A stretch of 45,164 bases of DNA, taken from contig CAAGJO010000026.1 in NCBI GenBank assembly GCA_900770285.1, positions 1-45,164 on the forward strand, given 5' to 3'. Under the pieces are notes generated by a model. That model searched no databases. It had not been told where the DNA came from and saw only the letters and a list, made by a program, of their open reading frames with translations. Below are positions 23,436 to 32,746 of the stretch, in pieces. The DNA comes from Oscillospiraceae bacterium (GTDB lineage Bacteria > Bacillota > Clostridia > Oscillospirales > Ruminococcaceae). A program made the position numbers and the translations under genes. Position 1 is the first letter of the stretch. Every line of letters starts with the position of its first letter.

Positions 23436-25799
23436 TTAGTTGCCTGATGCTGTTGTAAATTTATTTTCACAATAATCATTTCCATTGAGCCACTTATCAT
23501 TTTCCCTTTTATTGCTGAAAGTAACAGTATTTGTATTTTCAGCAGCACTGACTGTTTTTTTGGTATCACCCTCCGGAGTATACCGCCAACTCCAGTTTAC
23601 GTCCTCTGTGATTTCATACTCCCCTTTTGGAATATTTTCAACAGTTGCCGATCCGTTTCCCTGAATACATAATGTCAGCTCTATGTCCTTAGTCTTTTGG
23701 TCCATTCCAGATAGATAAAATATAAAACTCTGATTGCAGTCCAGTTCCTGCGCACCTGTTTTTATAACAGTAATAGAACAGTTCTCTTGCTTTTTATATG
23801 CAAACCAGACCTGCTGACTGCTGTCTGACCATGTAAGAGTAACCTTCACTTCACTGCCGTCAGAAAGACTGCCATCATTAAGAATATACTTGAAATAATT
23901 ATAGTTCTTTTCGGAAAAATCCCTTGGCTTAAGGATATATTCCGTATTAAGCTTTAGTCCGGTACTACCTTCAAAGTCAAAATATTCAGGGACATCCAGC
24001 TGTTCAGCCAAAGAAGGAGATTCAACTTTTTCCCCGTCTTTATTTACAGGTTCGCCCTTATCATTAACACGATACCAATGCACTAAAATTGTACCGCCGT
24101 TTACTGTTACCTTAGGTATAGGAAACTCCTTAACTGTTTGCTCCTGCCGATGATTTTTATAGCTGAAAGTAGTTTTTTTATTGACATCAAGGACTTCGCC
24201 AGCTTTTGCCTTATAATTTTCATCTGCCCTGACACGATATCTCATGATCGGATCGCTGCCCTCATTGACACTGCCCACATTCCAGCTTACAGTATCCGTT
24301 GCCTTATTATAGGTCACTGTACCCTGACTGATATAAATGTCACCATTTCCACCAGTATAGACGTTCAGGTCATTAGTAACTACAGGTTCTTCACCGCTGA
24401 AATGCAGGTCAATATGCTCGCCCATTGGGTCGGTAACAACACCGTTTGATGCCGCAATGGCAATACTTCCTGCAATTGAAACAAAGGCTATGGTAAGCTT
24501 TGTTTCCACATTATCATTCTTCCCGACAGCATAATATTTTTTTACCGAGTCGCTTGCACATCTACGCAGTACATTTTCTCCATTATCTCCTGCCTGCAGT
24601 GCCACAGAATAAATTGTTGTCCCTTTCAGTTTGGTCTGACCAGCTTCCCATACTGTTGCCTCACCATTATTGCTGGAGCTTTGTCCGTTACTGCACACAA
24701 AATTCCCATTTGAATCATAGTAAAATGAACCATATAGATTACTATGGTTGGTAAGGAGATTATGCCACGTCCAGCGAATGTTGCCGTTCTGAAGCCCAAA
24801 ATCACCGCCAGTTCCGATGATATGACCGTAATCGGCTATAGGTATTGTCGGGAAATCACTAATCCAGCTTTGTTTAAACATCAAGTTGTTATGAAGTCCC
24901 AAATCCCCCCCGGTAAACGGATAGCTATATGTGGGCTCACCGTCAGAAAGTATAACGATATTTTTCTGCACACCCACAGAGGACGAGCTGTAAAGCAAGC
25001 TGTCAGCCAAATGAATACCTGCCTGTTGATTTGTCCCACCGTTGGCATAGACTGCATTATCAACAGCAGAGCTGAAAAGCTCCAGCTCATCTGAGGTATA
25101 AAAATGTCCGTCATTAAATGCTTTAGCGTTGTCAGAATAGGTTACTAATGCAATACGGGTTCCGCTGTCCTCAGTAAGCAATTTTCTTCCAAATGCTTTA
25201 GCGGCTGTACGGGTATTTACAAGGCGGCTCCCACTCATACTTCCAGAACAGTCGATTACAAGCACCACATCGGAGGATGTCTTATAATTCCTGCCCTTGA
25301 TTTTTAATGTAACTTCCCACATATTTTGTTTTTCCCCAAGAGCTTTTGCATCTTTTGAAAGATAAATTGAACCTTCTTCAGGCCATACCGGCTCACTGTT
25401 ATTTACGGCATTTTTTTTAGCCTGCAAAGTCTTTTTGCTTAAAATAACAGGTTCACTTGACGAATAACCGCTATGACACATTGCTTTTGAAACAGCCTGT
25501 GCCAATACACTATCTCCTATATTTTCCAAGCCTCCTGCCTGTTCGATATTCATTTGATTTACCGCCAGTTTAAAGCTATGACTGTCATATTCAAGGGTAT
25601 TGAGAGCACTGCAAAGTTCTTCACCGCAAACCAGTTTACTGTCAGCATAAAAGCCTTTTGCAAAGTCTGCCATCTCTTCTTCAGAAAATTCAGACAAACT
25701 GTCAGAAGACTGAGTTTCTGTACCGCTTACGCTAACAGGGACGGAGACGGTAATCAGCATTAATCCGCTAAGAAACAGCGATAATAATTTTTTTCTCAT
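23436..25799 (-). CDS. Large secreted von Willebrand A protein
   Basis: This 787-aa protein has a signal peptide (KLLSLFLSGLMLITVSVPVS) and about 150 residues of N-terminal domain. A vWA domain follows with the metal-ion-dependent adhesion site DCSGSMSG (residue 183 on), the NGGTNQQAG loop and LSDGEPTYS. Beta-rich domains come next, ending with a SpaA/prealbumin-like segment (FIFYLSGMDQKTK ... VTFSNKRE). This plan matches adhesin tips of pilus-like structures, but no sorting motif or C-terminal membrane helix is present. It may be anchored by partners such as the split LPXTG-like protein. RBS is GGAGTAA. Confidence 0.88.
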   Translation of the reverse strand: MRKKLLSLFLSGLMLITVSVPVSVSGTETQSSDSLSEFSEEEMADFAKGFYADSKLVCGEELCSALNTLEYDSHSFKLAVNQMNIEQAGGLENIGDSVLAQAVSKAMCHSGYSSSEPVILSKKTLQAKKNAVNNSEPVWPEEGSIYLSKDAKALGEKQNMWEVTLKIKGRNYKTSSDVVLVIDCSGSMSGSRLVNTRTAAKAFGRKLLTEDSGTRIALVTYSDNAKAFNDGHFYTSDELELFSSAVDNAVYANGGTNQQAGIHLADSLLYSSSSVGVQKNIVILSDGEPTYSYPFTGGDLGLHNNLMFKQSWISDFPTIPIADYGHIIGTGGDFGLQNGNIRWTWHNLLTNHSNLYGSFYYDSNGNFVCSNGQSSSNNGEATVWEAGQTKLKGTTIYSVALQAGDNGENVLRRCASDSVKKYYAVGKNDNVETKLTIAFVSIAGSIAIAASNGVVTDPMGEHIDLHFSGEEPVVTNDLNVYTGGNGDIYISQGTVTYNKATDTVSWNVGSVNEGSDPIMRYRVRADENYKAKAGEVLDVNKKTTFSYKNHRQEQTVKEFPIPKVTVNGGTILVHWYRVNDKGEPVNKDGEKVESPSLAEQLDVPEYFDFEGSTGLKLNTEYILKPRDFSEKNYNYFKYILNDGSLSDGSEVKVTLTWSDSSQQVWFAYKKQENCSITVIKTGAQELDCNQSFIFYLSGMDQKTKDIELTLCIQGNGSATVENIPKGEYEITEDVNWSWRYTPEGDTKKTVSAAENTNTVTFSNKRENDKWLNGNDYCENKFTTASGN

Positions 25800-25814
25800 T
25801 TGATTACTCCTCCA

Positions 25815-26375
25815 TTACCAGCCTGCCGCCTTAAAGACATCAGAACCGTTATTTGTCGTCTGTACTGCCTGAGCACTGATATCCACATTAACGGTACAAT
25901 TACGGTACTCGCTGCTCATTTCAGGGGAAAAATCCACACTGCCAATAAACTCATCAGTCAAATCACCTTTATTAAGCGCCTTTACATAATACCAATGCTC
26001 ATCACCATTCACACCGCTCTGTTTCCAGCTGTCATTTGGCTTTATGGTTACATATTTATTATTAAGCGGTTTACCGTCGGCGGACATCACGCTGATTTCT
26101 GCCGAAAGCCTCACCCAAGCTTCAGCCGTACCTGTATTTTTTACCTTAACTATCTTTGACACCGACTGACCGGGCATGACTCCTGAAATACCCGCTTTAG
26201 GGAAGTCAGTTAATTTACCGTCATTTACAGTCTGCTCCACGAGCTGAACATCTACGCTACCTGTAGTTATGACATTACGGGCACGGGTCTCTGAGGTGAA
26301 ATACGCCAAAGTACCAACAGTACCAACAGCTATACATACTGCCGATGCCGACACGATTAAAAGTTTCCGTTTCAC
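25815..26375 (-). CDS. TasA-like SipW-dependent secreted protein
   Basis: This 186-aa protein starts with a SipW-type signal: basic residues, a hydrophobic stretch and TVGTLAYFTSETRARNVIT, the conserved position where TasA and camelysin are cut. The rest is a Greek-key beta sandwich with VMPGQSVSKIVKVKNTGTAE and HWYYVKALNKGDLT. In bacilli TasA forms biofilm fibres. GTG at 26375 is preferred to TTG 26381 because AAGGA lies eight bases before it. It is 15 bases upstream of the vWA gene and follows a strong hairpin. Confidence 0.88.
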   Translation of the reverse strand: MKRKLLIVSASAVCIAVGTVGTLAYFTSETRARNVITTGSVDVQLVEQTVNDGKLTDFPKAGISGVMPGQSVSKIVKVKNTGTAEAWVRLSAEISVMSADGKPLNNKYVTIKPNDSWKQSGVNGDEHWYYVKALNKGDLTDEFIGSVDFSPEMSSEYRNCTVNVDISAQAVQTTNNGSDVFKAAGW

Positions 26376-26420
26376 AAGCAAGTTCCTTCCAAATAAAACT
26401 TATGATAAAAGTGATAATAT

Positions 26421-26468
26421 CAAAAGAGGAGCACGCCCTGAATATCAGGGCAGAAAACTCCGCTTTTT
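26421..26468 (-). terminator. Long hairpin between two tasA-like genes
   Basis: A perfect inner dyad GCCCTGA/TCAGGGC is extended by outer arms AAAAG.GGAG and CTCC.CTTTT. It lies after the first TasA-like gene and before the next, so the first gene is probably expressed more strongly than the rest. Confidence 0.75.
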
Positions 26469-26482
26469 TGTATAAACATATA

Positions 26483-27121
26483 TTATGAGTTATTTAAAAC
26501 ACCGAATGCTTCTTCTTCATCAGCAAAACCATCTGCCTGAACAGCTTCGGCGATAACTTTTATATTCAGATCCTTGAGGCTGGCGAGCTGTTGGTTATTA
26601 AGCTCATCAGGGACTTTTATTCCGGTAAACAATGGAGGCAATACCGTATCAGAACTTGTTTCAGGGACGGCATTCTTATAACGAAATTCATATGTCATCG
26701 TATCATCATTATTATCTTTCTGACCGGTGAATATCCACTGGCCAGCGTTATACCCCTCAAAAACATCAGTCATTTTGATTCCGATTTTATCAAGAGCAGA
26801 CTTTTTATTTATAGTAACGAGCATACGCACATAAGACTTTTCGCTGTCTTTTGCAACAGTGACCGTAGGGTCCTTATCAAGCTTTGCTCCCGGCACAAGC
26901 TTATAGCTGTTATTTTTAACACGCTCTGCTCCCTCGCCTGTAATAGCTTTTCCGTCGCCGTCAACCTTTGCTTCATCAAGCTTGATCTCCACATTTCCAA
27001 CTGTGAATGTATTCTTCACCTCGTCCTTAGATGTAAGATATGCCATAGTCCCCAATACACTGACAGCTACCAGTGCGCATGCACAAATTGCGAGAAGAAT
27101 TGATTTTCGTTTTGTTTTCAT
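26483..27121 (-). CDS. TasA-like SipW-dependent secreted protein
   Basis: This 212-aa protein opens MKTKRKSILLAICACALVAV and SVLGTMAYLTSKDEVKNTFT, the textbook SipW-dependent signal. It continues with the TasA_N pattern VGNVEIKLDEA, SYKLVPGAKLDKDPTVTV and KSYVRMLVTI. ATG 27121 has AAGGAGG upstream, whereas the longer frame does not. It directly follows the peptidase gene, as tasA follows sipW in bacilli. It is probably the major fibre subunit of this locus; that role is inference from family and gene order. Confidence 0.9.
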   Translation of the reverse strand: MKTKRKSILLAICACALVAVSVLGTMAYLTSKDEVKNTFTVGNVEIKLDEAKVDGDGKAITGEGAERVKNNSYKLVPGAKLDKDPTVTVAKDSEKSYVRMLVTINKKSALDKIGIKMTDVFEGYNAGQWIFTGQKDNNDDTMTYEFRYKNAVPETSSDTVLPPLFTGIKVPDELNNQQLASLKDLNIKVIAEAVQADGFADEEEAFGVLNNS

Positions 27122-27168
27122 AAAAGAAAACCTCCTTAAAAAAGTTTCATATAGTAAGCCTTCCGGCA

Positions 27169-27708
27169 TTACCTGCAATCAAGTTCAGTGCTTTGCCGAT
27201 TATCCTTTTTTCTGCAAAGCATATCAGGTAAAAATGTAAAAGCAATAAGTATTACAGCTGCAATGAGAGTTATTATCTTCCCTGTCGGCTGATAAAAAAA
27301 GCAAGCAAGATATCCCAGATACGGTATTGAAAAAACAGGTTTGCCAATGACATTTCTGTATTGTACCGTGCCTGCATCTTCGGTACTGTTTGCATCACCT
27401 TTAGTTTTAAAGCAGGGGGAGTAGCTATTCTCCGCATTTAAAACCTCTGTAACTCTATGAGTAGCAACAGTATTCTCATTAACCATAAAGGTAATAACGT
27501 CCCCTGACCTGATGTCCCTGACATCAGCTTTTTTCACATAAATCAACGAGCCAACAGGATAATCAGGTTCCATTGACCCTGAAAGGACCGAAAATGTTTG
27601 CAAACCCAAAAGTTTTACCCCTGCCAGCAGTACTGCAAGGGTTACGGAAATAAAAACTATTACAATGCTTATGGCATTACAAATCTTTTTTATACTCATG
27701 CTCATCAT
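27169..27708 (-). CDS. sipW: SipW-type signal peptidase I
   Basis: This 179-aa ER-type signal peptidase has an N-terminal membrane helix, VLSGSMEPDYPVGSLIYV with the catalytic Ser, VATHRVTEV with His in place of the general-base Lys, FKTKGDANSTEDAG, and a C-terminal helix. The Ser/His arrangement defines the archaeal/ER-like SipW group that processes TasA-class proteins. Four downstream genes encode candidate substrates. Start choice among closely spaced ATGs (27708, 27705, 27699) is uncertain; GGAAAG lies just upstream. Confidence 0.92.
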   Translation of the reverse strand: MMSMSIKKICNAISIVIVFISVTLAVLLAGVKLLGLQTFSVLSGSMEPDYPVGSLIYVKKADVRDIRSGDVITFMVNENTVATHRVTEVLNAENSYSPCFKTKGDANSTEDAGTVQYRNVIGKPVFSIPYLGYLACFFYQPTGKIITLIAAVILIAFTFLPDMLCRKKDNRQSTELDCR

Positions 27709-27753
27709 TCTTTCCACTCATATACTACTCAGCACCTGTCAAAAATGTTTCGG

Positions 27754-27782
27754 TATATAACAAATTTCAGCAAAACATACAA
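27754..27782 (-). promoter_or_regulatory. Promoter of the SipW operon (TTGTAT-17-TATATA)
   Basis: Minus strand: -35 TTGTAT at 27777-27782, 17-base spacer, -10 TATATA at 27754-27759. It is some 45 bases before the peptidase start. Confidence 0.6.
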
Positions 27783-28175
27783 ATTTTGTACCATTTGCAA
27801 GGACTTATTTTTGATTATACTCCGTTAATTTCATAAATATGACCAGAACATGCCTTAAAAATCAATAAAAGAATCCAGACGTTTACTAAAAACAACCGGA
27901 CAGACAGGGTTTTGTTTGATTAAAGTTGAATTTTACATTTCACTGCTTTCAATAATCATATAGTATAAAAATCTAATATATTTACAAAAAAGTAATTACT
28001 TTTTCGGTATTTATGCTATAATAAGTATGTCTGTTAATGTTCAAAAAACATTGATCAAGGATTATTCCGTCAACTTCTTCACATAATTTTTCACTCAATT
28101 TTCACATTGGTTTAAGTTTAAATTTAGGAATTCGCTTTATAATTCAAATAAAGACAAAATTTAGGAGGTCGGAAT
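27783..28175. other. Divergent intergenic region with plus-strand promoter
   Basis: No gene is seen in about 390 bases. An extended -10 box TGCTATAAT lies at 28015-28022 without a clear -35 partner. A second TATAAT is at 28138-28143, closer to the permease gene. One of these drives the plus-strand ABC genes. Confidence 0.5.
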
Positions 28176-29759
28176 ATGTACATAATAAAAAATGCATGGA
28201 AAAGCATTATACGCAACAAGGGCAGAAACATTCTAATGGCAGTAATTTCTCTGGTGATTGCCATTTCTGCCTGCATATCTCTTTCCATAAGAGAAGCAGC
28301 CGTCAAAGCTAAAGAGCAGACTCTGGATAATTTAACTGTATCGGCTCAAATTACCTTTGACCGTTCAAACCTGATGTCCAAGATGAACTCTCAAACCGAA
28401 AGCACTGCAGGCGAATCAACTGACAAAAGTCCGAACAGAGAAAAATTCGATATGTCAAAACTGAGTGCGGCATCGCTTACTCTTGACGATTATATGAAAT
28501 ATACAGACTTACTTTCAAAGGACGATAGTTATTTCTATACAATGGAAATTTCTCTTGACGGCACAGCTGATTTTATTCCATACGGAAACGAGGAAGAAGA
28601 TACTTCTGACGAGGAAAATAAAAATATGCCCGACATGCCAGGCGGAGATAAAGCTCCCCAGTCCAACGGCAATAAAGCTCCCCAATCCAGCGGAGACTTT
28701 TCTGTAACAGGCAACTCCTCTTACGACGCTATGGTTTCAATGTTCGGTTCAGACGGAACATATTCCATAAAAGACGGCGAAATGTTTGATGAAAGTTCCG
28801 ACAGCTATGAATGTATTATAAGTGACGAACTTGCTATGTATAATGATATTTCAGTGGGCGACAGCATAACCCTTGTAAACCCGGAAAATACAGAGGAAAG
28901 CTTTGCCTTCAAAGTTAAAGGCATTTACACCAATTCATCTTCAGACAGCGGCAACAGCAGATTTTCTCATTCAGATCCTGCCAATAATATTTTTACAAAT
29001 ACAGCTGCACTGGACAAGTTGGTAACAGCTTCTGAAAAGCTTAACGGAAGCGACAGCGACAGCGAAGCTATAAGAAATGAAATAGGCTTTACATATGTTC
29101 TTGCTTCAGCAGATAATTACTACACGTTTGAAAAAGCGGTTAACTCTTTGGGCATTCCAGAAAACTACGTTTTAACTTCAGCAGACCTTTCAGCATATGA
29201 GGAAAGCGTTACACCGCTCAGCACTCTGGAAACAATGACAAGCTGGTTTTTTATCCTGGTTCTTATTATCGGTGCAGTTATACTTATAGTGCTTAATATT
29301 TTCAATCTACGAGAAAGAAAGTATGAAGTGGGCGTTCTTACAGCTATCGGTATGAAAAAAGGCAAGGTAGCGATTCAATTTATATGTGAGCTGTTTATAA
29401 TAACATTTTCGGCTTTGATAGTCGGAACTGCTGTAGGATCAGTAGTTTCAGTTCCTGTTGCAAATACGCTTCTTGAACAGCAGGTAGAGAAAACTGAAAG
29501 CTCTAATGAAGAGATTTCCGAAAACTTCGGCTTCAAAAATCCCGACAGCGGCGAAAAATCAATGTCTATGAAAAAAGGATTTAACGGCAGTACAGCAAGT
29601 AATGTCAAATATGTAGATTCGGTAAATTCCGCAACTGATATGACTGTAATATTGCAGCTTATTATTATGGGAATTGTACTTACAATAATTTCAGGATTGG
29701 CGGCAATGATCTCCATAATGAGATACGAACCACTTGAAATACTGTCTAATCGTTCATAG
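28176..29759 (+). CDS. FtsX-like ABC transporter permease (MacB type)
   Basis: This 527-aa protein has a first transmembrane helix (ILMAVISLVIAISACISLSI), an extracytoplasmic domain of about 330 residues and three C-terminal helices. The conserved FtsX stretch is RERKYEVGVLTAIGMKKGKVAIQ. Proteins of this plan couple ATP hydrolysis in the cytosol to work on surface substrates or peptides. The outer domain has a Ser/Asn/Pro-rich insertion with a small tandem repeat, KAPQSNG-NKAPQSSG (28650-28697). The RBS is AGGAGGT. The gene is followed after 13 bases by its ATPase, which is frameshifted. Confidence 0.9.
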   Translation: MYIIKNAWKSIIRNKGRNILMAVISLVIAISACISLSIREAAVKAKEQTLDNLTVSAQITFDRSNLMSKMNSQTESTAGESTDKSPNREKFDMSKLSAASLTLDDYMKYTDLLSKDDSYFYTMEISLDGTADFIPYGNEEEDTSDEENKNMPDMPGGDKAPQSNGNKAPQSSGDFSVTGNSSYDAMVSMFGSDGTYSIKDGEMFDESSDSYECIISDELAMYNDISVGDSITLVNPENTEESFAFKVKGIYTNSSSDSGNSRFSHSDPANNIFTNTAALDKLVTASEKLNGSDSDSEAIRNEIGFTYVLASADNYYTFEKAVNSLGIPENYVLTSADLSAYEESVTPLSTLETMTSWFFILVLIIGAVILIVLNIFNLRERKYEVGVLTAIGMKKGKVAIQFICELFIITFSALIVGTAVGSVVSVPVANTLLEQQVEKTESSNEEISENFGFKNPDSGEKSMSMKKGFNGSTASNVKYVDSVNSATDMTVILQLIIMGIVLTIISGLAAMISIMRYEPLEILSNRS

Positions 29760-29772
29760 GGAGGTAACGTAA

Positions 29773-30416
29773 ATGAATTTGCTTGAGCTTAATAATGTCA
29801 GCTACAAATACAATGGTTCAAATAAATATGTGCTGAGAAATCTCGATTATAAATTCAACTGCGGAAACATTTATGCTATAATAGGTAAATCCGGTGCAGG
29901 CAAAACCACTCTTTTATCAATTCTTTCAAGTCTTGCAAAACCTACCGAAGGGCAGATCCTGCTTAACGGCGAAGATATTTCCAAACTTGATAAATATAAA
30001 TTCAGAAGCAACTCCGTAGGAGTTATTTTCCAAAGCTTTAATCTTCTGACTCATCTGACTGCATTGGAAAACGTAATGCTTTCAATGGATGTTTCCTCTG
30101 TAATAATAAAGGACAAGAAAAGTCATGCGAAAGAACTGCTTGAAAAGGTAGAAATAGACCAAACAGATATAACAGACGCATATTAAAGCTTTCGGGAGGT
30201 CAGCAGCAGCGAGTGGCAATTGCCAGAGCACTTTCTTACGATCCGGATATAATACTTGCCGACGAACCCACAGGAAATCTTGACCCGGAAACACAGAATA
30301 ACATAATGTCTATTTTTCGCAAACTTGCAGACGAGGGAAAATGCGTGATAGTTGTTACCCATTCTGCTGATGTGGCAAAAGCTGCCGATGTTATCTACGA
30401 ATTGAAAAGGAATTAA
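29773..30416 (+). pseudogene. ABC transporter ATPase, single frameshift
   Basis: The first frame (29773-30186) encodes Walker A GKSGAGKTT and the Q-loop FQSFNLLTHLTALENVML, then stops at TAA. The next frame, from about 30176 to 30416, continues seamlessly with RRILKLSGGQQQRVAIARAL, Walker B ILADEPTGNLD and the His switch VVTHS. Adding one base in the stretch ATAACAGACGC (30168-30178) restores a LolD/MacB-type ATPase of about 214 aa. I see no slippery heptamer that would suggest programmed frameshifting, so it is either an inactivating mutation or a base-call error. The partner permease is intact. Confidence 0.88.
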
Positions 30417-30454
30417 ATAAAAAAACGCAATCAATCAACTGACAGGAGTTTAAA

Positions 30455-31468
30455 ATGAAACGTCTAATAATACCGATTTGTATTGCAATACTGCTTTCGG
30501 GCTGTTCATCAGCAGGGAGTCAAACAAATATCCCTGCGAATATGACAGTAGTAGAATCATCTCAGACCAAATCGGGAACAAAAAATGATAATTCATCACA
30601 GAACACATCCAAATCAAAGGAAACATCTCAAACCAAAAACAACGGAGAGAGCATCAATATAAGCGACAATTACAGCTTTACTTACTCTGATTTTAAATTG
30701 GTTGACTCAAATGAAAAACTTAACGAGTGTTTTAAAAAACTTGATGAGATATGCTCTGGTGCAGACTACAACCTTTCGTTTTCCTACCAGAATTTAGATA
30801 CAGGTGCACAGATAAATTATCGTCCTGACAGCTACTATCTCACCTGTTCCACCATTAAAGCTACATATGTTAAACATTTACTGGAACGAAATATTGATTT
30901 AGATGATATAATTTACAAGAGTGATGTATGCGACGGCGATTACGAAACAGTTGCAAGCAGTTCAAAAAGTTCCTTTACTGCTAAAGAACTTATGGAATAT
31001 GCTATTTTAGAATCGGACAACACAGCATATTACCTACTTGTAAAAAACTACGGGTATACCGAATTTAACGATATGCTAAGCAGAATAGGAGCAAGCTTTC
31101 GTCTCAGCGAAGGCGTGATATGGACTCGCTGCACTTCTCTTGATATGAGGAAATGCTTTGAGGACATATATAATTATGCAGAAGAAAATGCCAACGGCAA
31201 ATGGCTTGTAAATTTAATGTCAGATGCTGATTTGAATATTCAGATAGGCGCAGCATTAGGTGACAAATACAAGGTTGCACAAAAATACGGTTCAGAATTT
31301 ACGGAATATTCATTTCATGACTGTGCTTTGGTATACGCCGATTCTCCCTTTGTACTAAGCATTTTTACAAATCAGTATCCCGAAACAGAAGAATCCTGCA
31401 AAGTTTTCAAAGACTTAGCTGCTGTATTTGATGAAATAAACTCTCAAATAGTCCTGAACAAAAGCTGA
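30455..31468 (+). CDS. Beta-lactamase-fold serine hydrolase lipoprotein
   Basis: This 337-aa protein has a lipobox LLSGC (Cys17), then a Ser/Thr/Asn-rich linker of about 60 residues and a class A beta-lactamase-like domain. The three active-site elements are visible: STIK (Ser132, Lys135), SDN (187-189) and KYG (277-279, in place of KTG). The linker places the enzyme away from the membrane. It could be a D,D-peptidase-like or esterase-like enzyme; antibiotic hydrolysis cannot be claimed because the omega-loop signature (E166 region) is not obvious. It lies 38 bases after the ATPase. Confidence 0.85.
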   Translation: MKRLIIPICIAILLSGCSSAGSQTNIPANMTVVESSQTKSGTKNDNSSQNTSKSKETSQTKNNGESINISDNYSFTYSDFKLVDSNEKLNECFKKLDEICSGADYNLSFSYQNLDTGAQINYRPDSYYLTCSTIKATYVKHLLERNIDLDDIIYKSDVCDGDYETVASSSKSSFTAKELMEYAILESDNTAYYLLVKNYGYTEFNDMLSRIGASFRLSEGVIWTRCTSLDMRKCFEDIYNYAEENANGKWLVNLMSDADLNIQIGAALGDKYKVAQKYGSEFTEYSFHDCALVYADSPFVLSIFTNQYPETEESCKVFKDLAAVFDEINSQIVLNKS

Positions 31469-31515
31469 TTTTAATTTTATCAATCTGAAATATCAAATAA
31501 CAAAATCGGGCAAAA

Positions 31516-31548
31516 AACCTCCAAAAACGCAAACGCTTTTTGGAGGTT
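31516..31548 (-). terminator. Terminator of the nucleotidyltransferase unit
   Basis: AACCTCCAAAAA (31516-31527) pairs with 31537-31548. On the minus strand it is followed by TTTTTTG; on the plus strand the T-run is weaker. It ends the minus-strand unit and may also stop transcripts from the serine hydrolase gene. Confidence 0.85.
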
Positions 31549-31573
31549 AATTCTTTGTATTTTGTATAATAAA

Positions 31574-32746
31574 CTATTTGTTTTTTATTACATTTAGTTC
31601 GGTTTTTATCTTATGTCTTTTTTTGAAAAGACCTCGTACAAAACGAAAAACACAATAAAACGGAACGGCCCATTTATGTCTGAAGCAAAACGAACAGTAA
31701 TTTTTATACCATTCCATTGGCGGAAATGCTCGTTTCAATATATATTGCAGCTTTTGCTTATTTGATAACTTTTGGTTGTCTGACATTTTATCAATAATAT
31801 GATTTACTTTATTTTCATACTTACCATATGTTCCTGAATTACTCATGTACAAAAGCATTTCCAATTCATCAGACGTCAGTTCTGATATGCTTTTAATATT
31901 ACAATCCGACAGCAATTTAAATGCAAGAGATGACAGCAAATTTTCAAATTCAAATGCCCCAAGCTTTTTTAATTCTTTACTGATATAGTCCTTATCAAGC
32001 TTATCTGACAATTTCCACAGATAAACATAACAGTCGCATATTGTACGCAAGCCTGTTCCTCCGCCGATATAGTGTTTGTAGGCATGAGCAATAAGATAAA
32101 TATAGAAATCCTCATTGGTAAAATGGTACTCAAATCTGCTTTCACTATTTAAAATCAGCTTTTCCCAAATATTCATGTAGTATTTTTCCAGATTTACATC
32201 AGAAGTAGAATTGAAAAGCGACGTATGCATTTCAAAATTATAAATCGGTTTCTTTTCATAAACATCATGATCAACCTGACCATAGCTTTTTACAGCATAA
32301 CCATTTTGCTTCATATAACTGCGAATATCTTTTCTGAAATTTTCATCAAAAAGTATATCGTTATCAGCCATTTGACGCATACCAGGCTTTGGATAAATAT
32401 TCTTTAAAACGCTGCCTTTCAACGCCATATGTGCAATTTTATTTTCGTCCATAAACTGAAAAAGCTTATTTCTCTCTGCATCAAATAAAATATTTTTGCG
32501 TATAGCTTTGTTTTTTATTTCATTAAATTTCTGTTTTACTGCAAAATCAGTTTCAGAAACTTCAGCATTTTCTAGAGCATAGCTCACAACAGATGCTATG
32601 CTGTGATTTTTTGAAATTGCAAACGCTTTTGTCAAATTCATACCTGTTATATCAGGGATATCGCCATGCAATGCACAAGCACACAAATACATGACATTCA
32701 GCACGTTTTCATTCAGTTTTAACGTATTATTCTTTGTATTACTCAT
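31574..32746 (-). CDS. Nucleotidyltransferase-fold protein (NTP_transf_5 family)
   Basis: This 390-aa protein of the uncharacterised nucleotidyltransferase family PF14907 has ALKGSVLKNIYPKPGMRQMA followed by DNDILF (the catalytic Gly-Ser and Asp-x-Asp motifs). It then has KSYGQVDHDVYEKKPIYNFE with MHTSLF, and HAYKHYIGGGTGLRTICD. The C-terminus is basic. Members occur with PqqD-like proteins and HPr-kinase-like enzymes in lasso-peptide and polysaccharide clusters, where they may adenylylate or nucleotidylate a peptide or lipid. The start overlaps the pqqD-like stop by eight bases. Confidence 0.82.
   Translation of the reverse strand: MSNTKNNTLKLNENVLNVMYLCACALHGDIPDITGMNLTKAFAISKNHSIASVVSYALENAEVSETDFAVKQKFNEIKNKAIRKNILFDAERNKLFQFMDENKIAHMALKGSVLKNIYPKPGMRQMADNDILFDENFRKDIRSYMKQNGYAVKSYGQVDHDVYEKKPIYNFEMHTSLFNSTSDVNLEKYYMNIWEKLILNSESRFEYHFTNEDFYIYLIAHAYKHYIGGGTGLRTICDCYVYLWKLSDKLDKDYISKELKKLGAFEFENLLSSLAFKLLSDCNIKSISELTSDELEMLLYMSNSGTYGKYENKVNHIIDKMSDNQKLSNKQKLQYILKRAFPPMEWYKNYCSFCFRHKWAVPFYCVFRFVRGLFKKRHKIKTELNVIKNK

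Noticed and set aside
30176..30190. Programmed frameshift in the ABC ATPase
   Set aside because: No slippery heptamer and no stimulatory structure are seen at the junction; an indel is simpler.
30455..31468. Antibiotic-resistance beta-lactamase
   Set aside because: SxxK, SDN and KxG motifs are present, but KTG is KYG and the deacylating Glu region of class A enzymes is not evident, so only the fold is claimed.
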